Origin: Brachypodius melanocephalos | Taxonomy: Eukaryota > Chordata > Aves > Passeriformes > Pycnonotidae | Length of the DNA stretch: 64,000 bases | NCBI GenBank assembly: GCA_013398615.1 | Contig: VZSR01001685.1 | Coordinates: 47,737,657-47,801,656, forward strand | Direction of reading: 5' to 3' | Shown here: piece by piece, positions 62,320 to 64,000 of the stretch | Layout: each line of letters starts with the position of its first letter | Numbering within the stretch: position 1 is the first letter of the stretch | Notes under the pieces: generated by a model | The model's input: only the letters and a program-made list of their open reading frames with translations | Databases searched by the model: none | Told to the model about the DNA's origin: nothing | Program-made: the position numbers and the translations under genes

Positions 62320-62560
62320 AGAGGAAATGACCTCAAGTTGTCCCAGCAGCCATTTAGATTGGATATTAAGAAAAAAAATTCTTCACAAATGGGTTTTTAA
62401 GCAATGGAACAGGCTTCCCAGGGAAGTGGTTGGATCACCATCCCTAGAGGGCTTTAAAAAGATGTGTGGATGAGGTGCTTGGCAGTGTTTGATTAATGGT
62501 TGGACTCAATGATATTAAAGGTTTTTTCCAACCTGAACTAGTCTATAATGCTATTCTACC
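62320..62560 (+). mobile_element. CR1 LINE 3' fragment
   Basis: The plus strand follows the CR1 3' end: 'gacctcaagttg', 'tttagattggatattaagaa', 'tggaacaggcttcccaggga', 'ggtggttggatcaccatccct'-like text, 'ggttggactcaatgat' and a decayed 'ctataatgctattctac' terminus. Oriented opposite to ASAP1. Confidence 0.9.
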
Positions 62561-63216
62561 TAACACAAGAAATAGGTGGTCAAATCATCTGTTAAAGTTG
62601 TTTTTCTGAATATCAGTACTTTCTTATCATCCTTTTATGGCATTTTGTTTGCTGGAGATTCACATTCTTGAAGAAACAAGGCTAAACAAAAATCTGGTAT
62701 CTTTGGTGCCTTCAGGAAATAGGAATTCATTAATCTTGCATGGACCAGGCTTCACTTCTTTTATTTTCCTTCAGTATTTTCAAGTCAATAAAAAACCCTA
62801 CCCCAAGAATAAGAACAAGTCTAATAGTTTTGAGGTTTTTTTTTTTCGTTTTACAGTAAAAATTTAACTGTGTCTTCTGACAATCACTATTGCAACACTG
62901 TTGTTTACAGGTAAATGGAACCAAAATAGCATAATATTTTTCAAATATTGATATATTACTTTATTTTCTATGGAAGAAGCATCAGACAGTATTAGTGCCT
63001 TCAAAATCAATCTTTCCAAGGTGAAAAATGTCTGAGGACTTCTGTTAAAAACTAGAAGTTAGATGACTGTTTCTTCATAGAAAACTTTCTAAATCTAGCT
63101 TTGTTTATAATCCAGGCATTTCCTGCAGGTAAGGACATGCTCTTGACCTTCAAAAACAGGGTAGAAAAGAGCCCAAAGCTCAGCACCAGAGGATGTCTGG
63201 CCTTATCTACAATTAT

Positions 63217-63235
63217 AAAAAAAAAAAAAAAAAAA
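63217..63235. repeat. Poly-A run (19 A)
   Basis: Nineteen adenines followed by an A/C-rich tract, in ASAP1 intron sequence. Confidence 0.85.
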
Positions 63236-63585
63236 CACCAAAAAACCCAGAAAACAACTATTATTGTATTTGTAAAAAAAAAAAATGGAAACAGATTACT
63301 TTTCCTATAATCTACACATAAATATATATTTACATGCACGTACAGAATCACCCACACCCCACTTCCCCTTAACAACTGTACTGTATCTACTAGAGAAACT
63401 AATAATCCATTGAGAACTTAAGGACTGTCAATCAGTGGTTAAAGGCCAACAAAGAGCTGCCTGCATAAAAATCAAGAAAAGCATGGCCTAAAGGAAATTT
63501 TTGAGGGGAAGCAGTAATAAGCCTGTAACAGAAATTAGGCTTCAGTGCTTTGTATGGCTGTTTCTTTAAAAAAACTCCTTGCAAA

Positions 63586-63614
63586 ATTATATTATTATTA
63601 TTATTATTGTTATT
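63586..63614. repeat. (TTA)n microsatellite
   Basis: About nine TTA/ATT trinucleotides with a single interruption near the high end. Confidence 0.9.
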
Positions 63615-64000
63615 TAGTTTGAGGAGCTACCTATGGAAGCAGTGTAAAATGATTACTAGGAAAATGTATGCAAGACCAGTTAAACTAGAATTTAAAGAAA
63701 TACATCTTGTTTTTTTCTCTATTTAGATGTGAGTCTATAAGGAAGGTGATATGAAAATCTAGTTACGCATTTTCAATCGATTCACAAAGTAAAAAAAGAA
63801 AGAACAGAGGCAGCACTAAAACTGTGTGGACAAAACAAAAGAGGAAAAGATCAAGAGAGAGGCACACCTACACCAGTCAGGAAATTGAAAACAAGAGGAC
63901 GACAACTCTTAACTGAGGAGTTACATCAAGTAGTTCCTGCAGAACACCTTTAAATCACTAAGGTTGGAAATCCAAGGGGTGCTGTTCCCATGACACCTTA

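Larger units (their letters stand above)
60152..64000 (-). other. ASAP1: ASAP1 intron upstream of exon a
   Basis: No exon encoding the rest of the PH domain was found on the minus strand, so the previous exon lies outside the window. The region contains one CR1 fragment (62320-62560), a poly-A run and a TTA repeat. The blocks at 60.5-60.6 kb and 61.88-62.05 kb are more GC-rich than their surroundings but show nothing I recognise. Confidence 0.7.

Noticed and set aside
60152..64000. Possible upstream PH-domain exon of ASAP1
   Set aside because: I looked on the minus strand for the conserved PH-domain strand and helix sequence and found none, so the preceding exon is outside the window.
1..64000. 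tRNA, rRNA, known microRNA genes and endogenous retrovirus coding regions
   Set aside because: Reading both strands, I found no tRNA box pair, no rRNA segment, no hairpin I could name and no retroviral protein motif. Absence was not tested with a search program.

Overview
This is vertebrate nuclear DNA, most likely from a bird and possibly a passerine. The evidence is split genes with GT-AG introns, several CR1 LINE remnants (the dominant repeat of bird genomes), low repeat density, A/C-rich simple repeats, and a protein reading very close to mammalian ASAP1. There is no bacterial, viral or CRISPR content.

The one protein-coding gene I can reconstruct is ASAP1 (ArfGAP with SH3 domain, ankyrin repeat and PH domain 1), on the minus strand. 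Fifteen coding exons run from 60151 down to the stop codon at 24106-24108, followed by a 3' UTR of about 2.6 kb ending near 21.5 kb. Joined, they give an open frame of 723 residues: the end of the PH domain, the ArfGAP zinc finger, ankyrin repeats, an acidic linker, Src-type proline-rich segments, the (D/E)LPPKP repeat block and the C-terminal SH3 domain. All 15 exons keep phase, with canonical splice sites and no frameshift. The 5' half of the gene (BAR domain and most of the PH domain) lies beyond base 64000.

Region by region: 1-15.4 kb has no recognisable coding exon and is interpreted as the first intron of the next gene. 15.37-16.33 kb is a CpG island with a strong minus-strand splice donor at 15938/15937. 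From the known vertebrate order ASAP1-CYRIB (FAM49B), this is probably the CYRIB promoter and a noncoding first exon. 16.3-21.5 kb is the ASAP1-CYRIB intergenic space, with one exon-like block on the plus strand. 21.5-24.1 kb is the ASAP1 3' UTR, 24.1-60.2 kb holds the ASAP1 exons and introns, and 60.2-64 kb is intron. The introns hold five CR1 fragments (one with endonuclease and 3'-tail sequence but no reverse transcriptase), a CA and a TA microsatellite, a small GC-rich island with a near-consensus CTCF motif, and an unexplained 82-codon open frame.

ASAP1 protein inactivates Arf GTPases at focal adhesions, podosomes and endocytic membranes. CYRIB restrains Rac1 signalling to the WAVE complex. 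Both act on actin remodelling, but nothing here shows they are co-regulated. I found no new multi-gene system. The observations most worth checking are the intronic CTCF island, the CpG-island transcripts in both directions, and the intronic reading frame at 47.9-48.2 kb.
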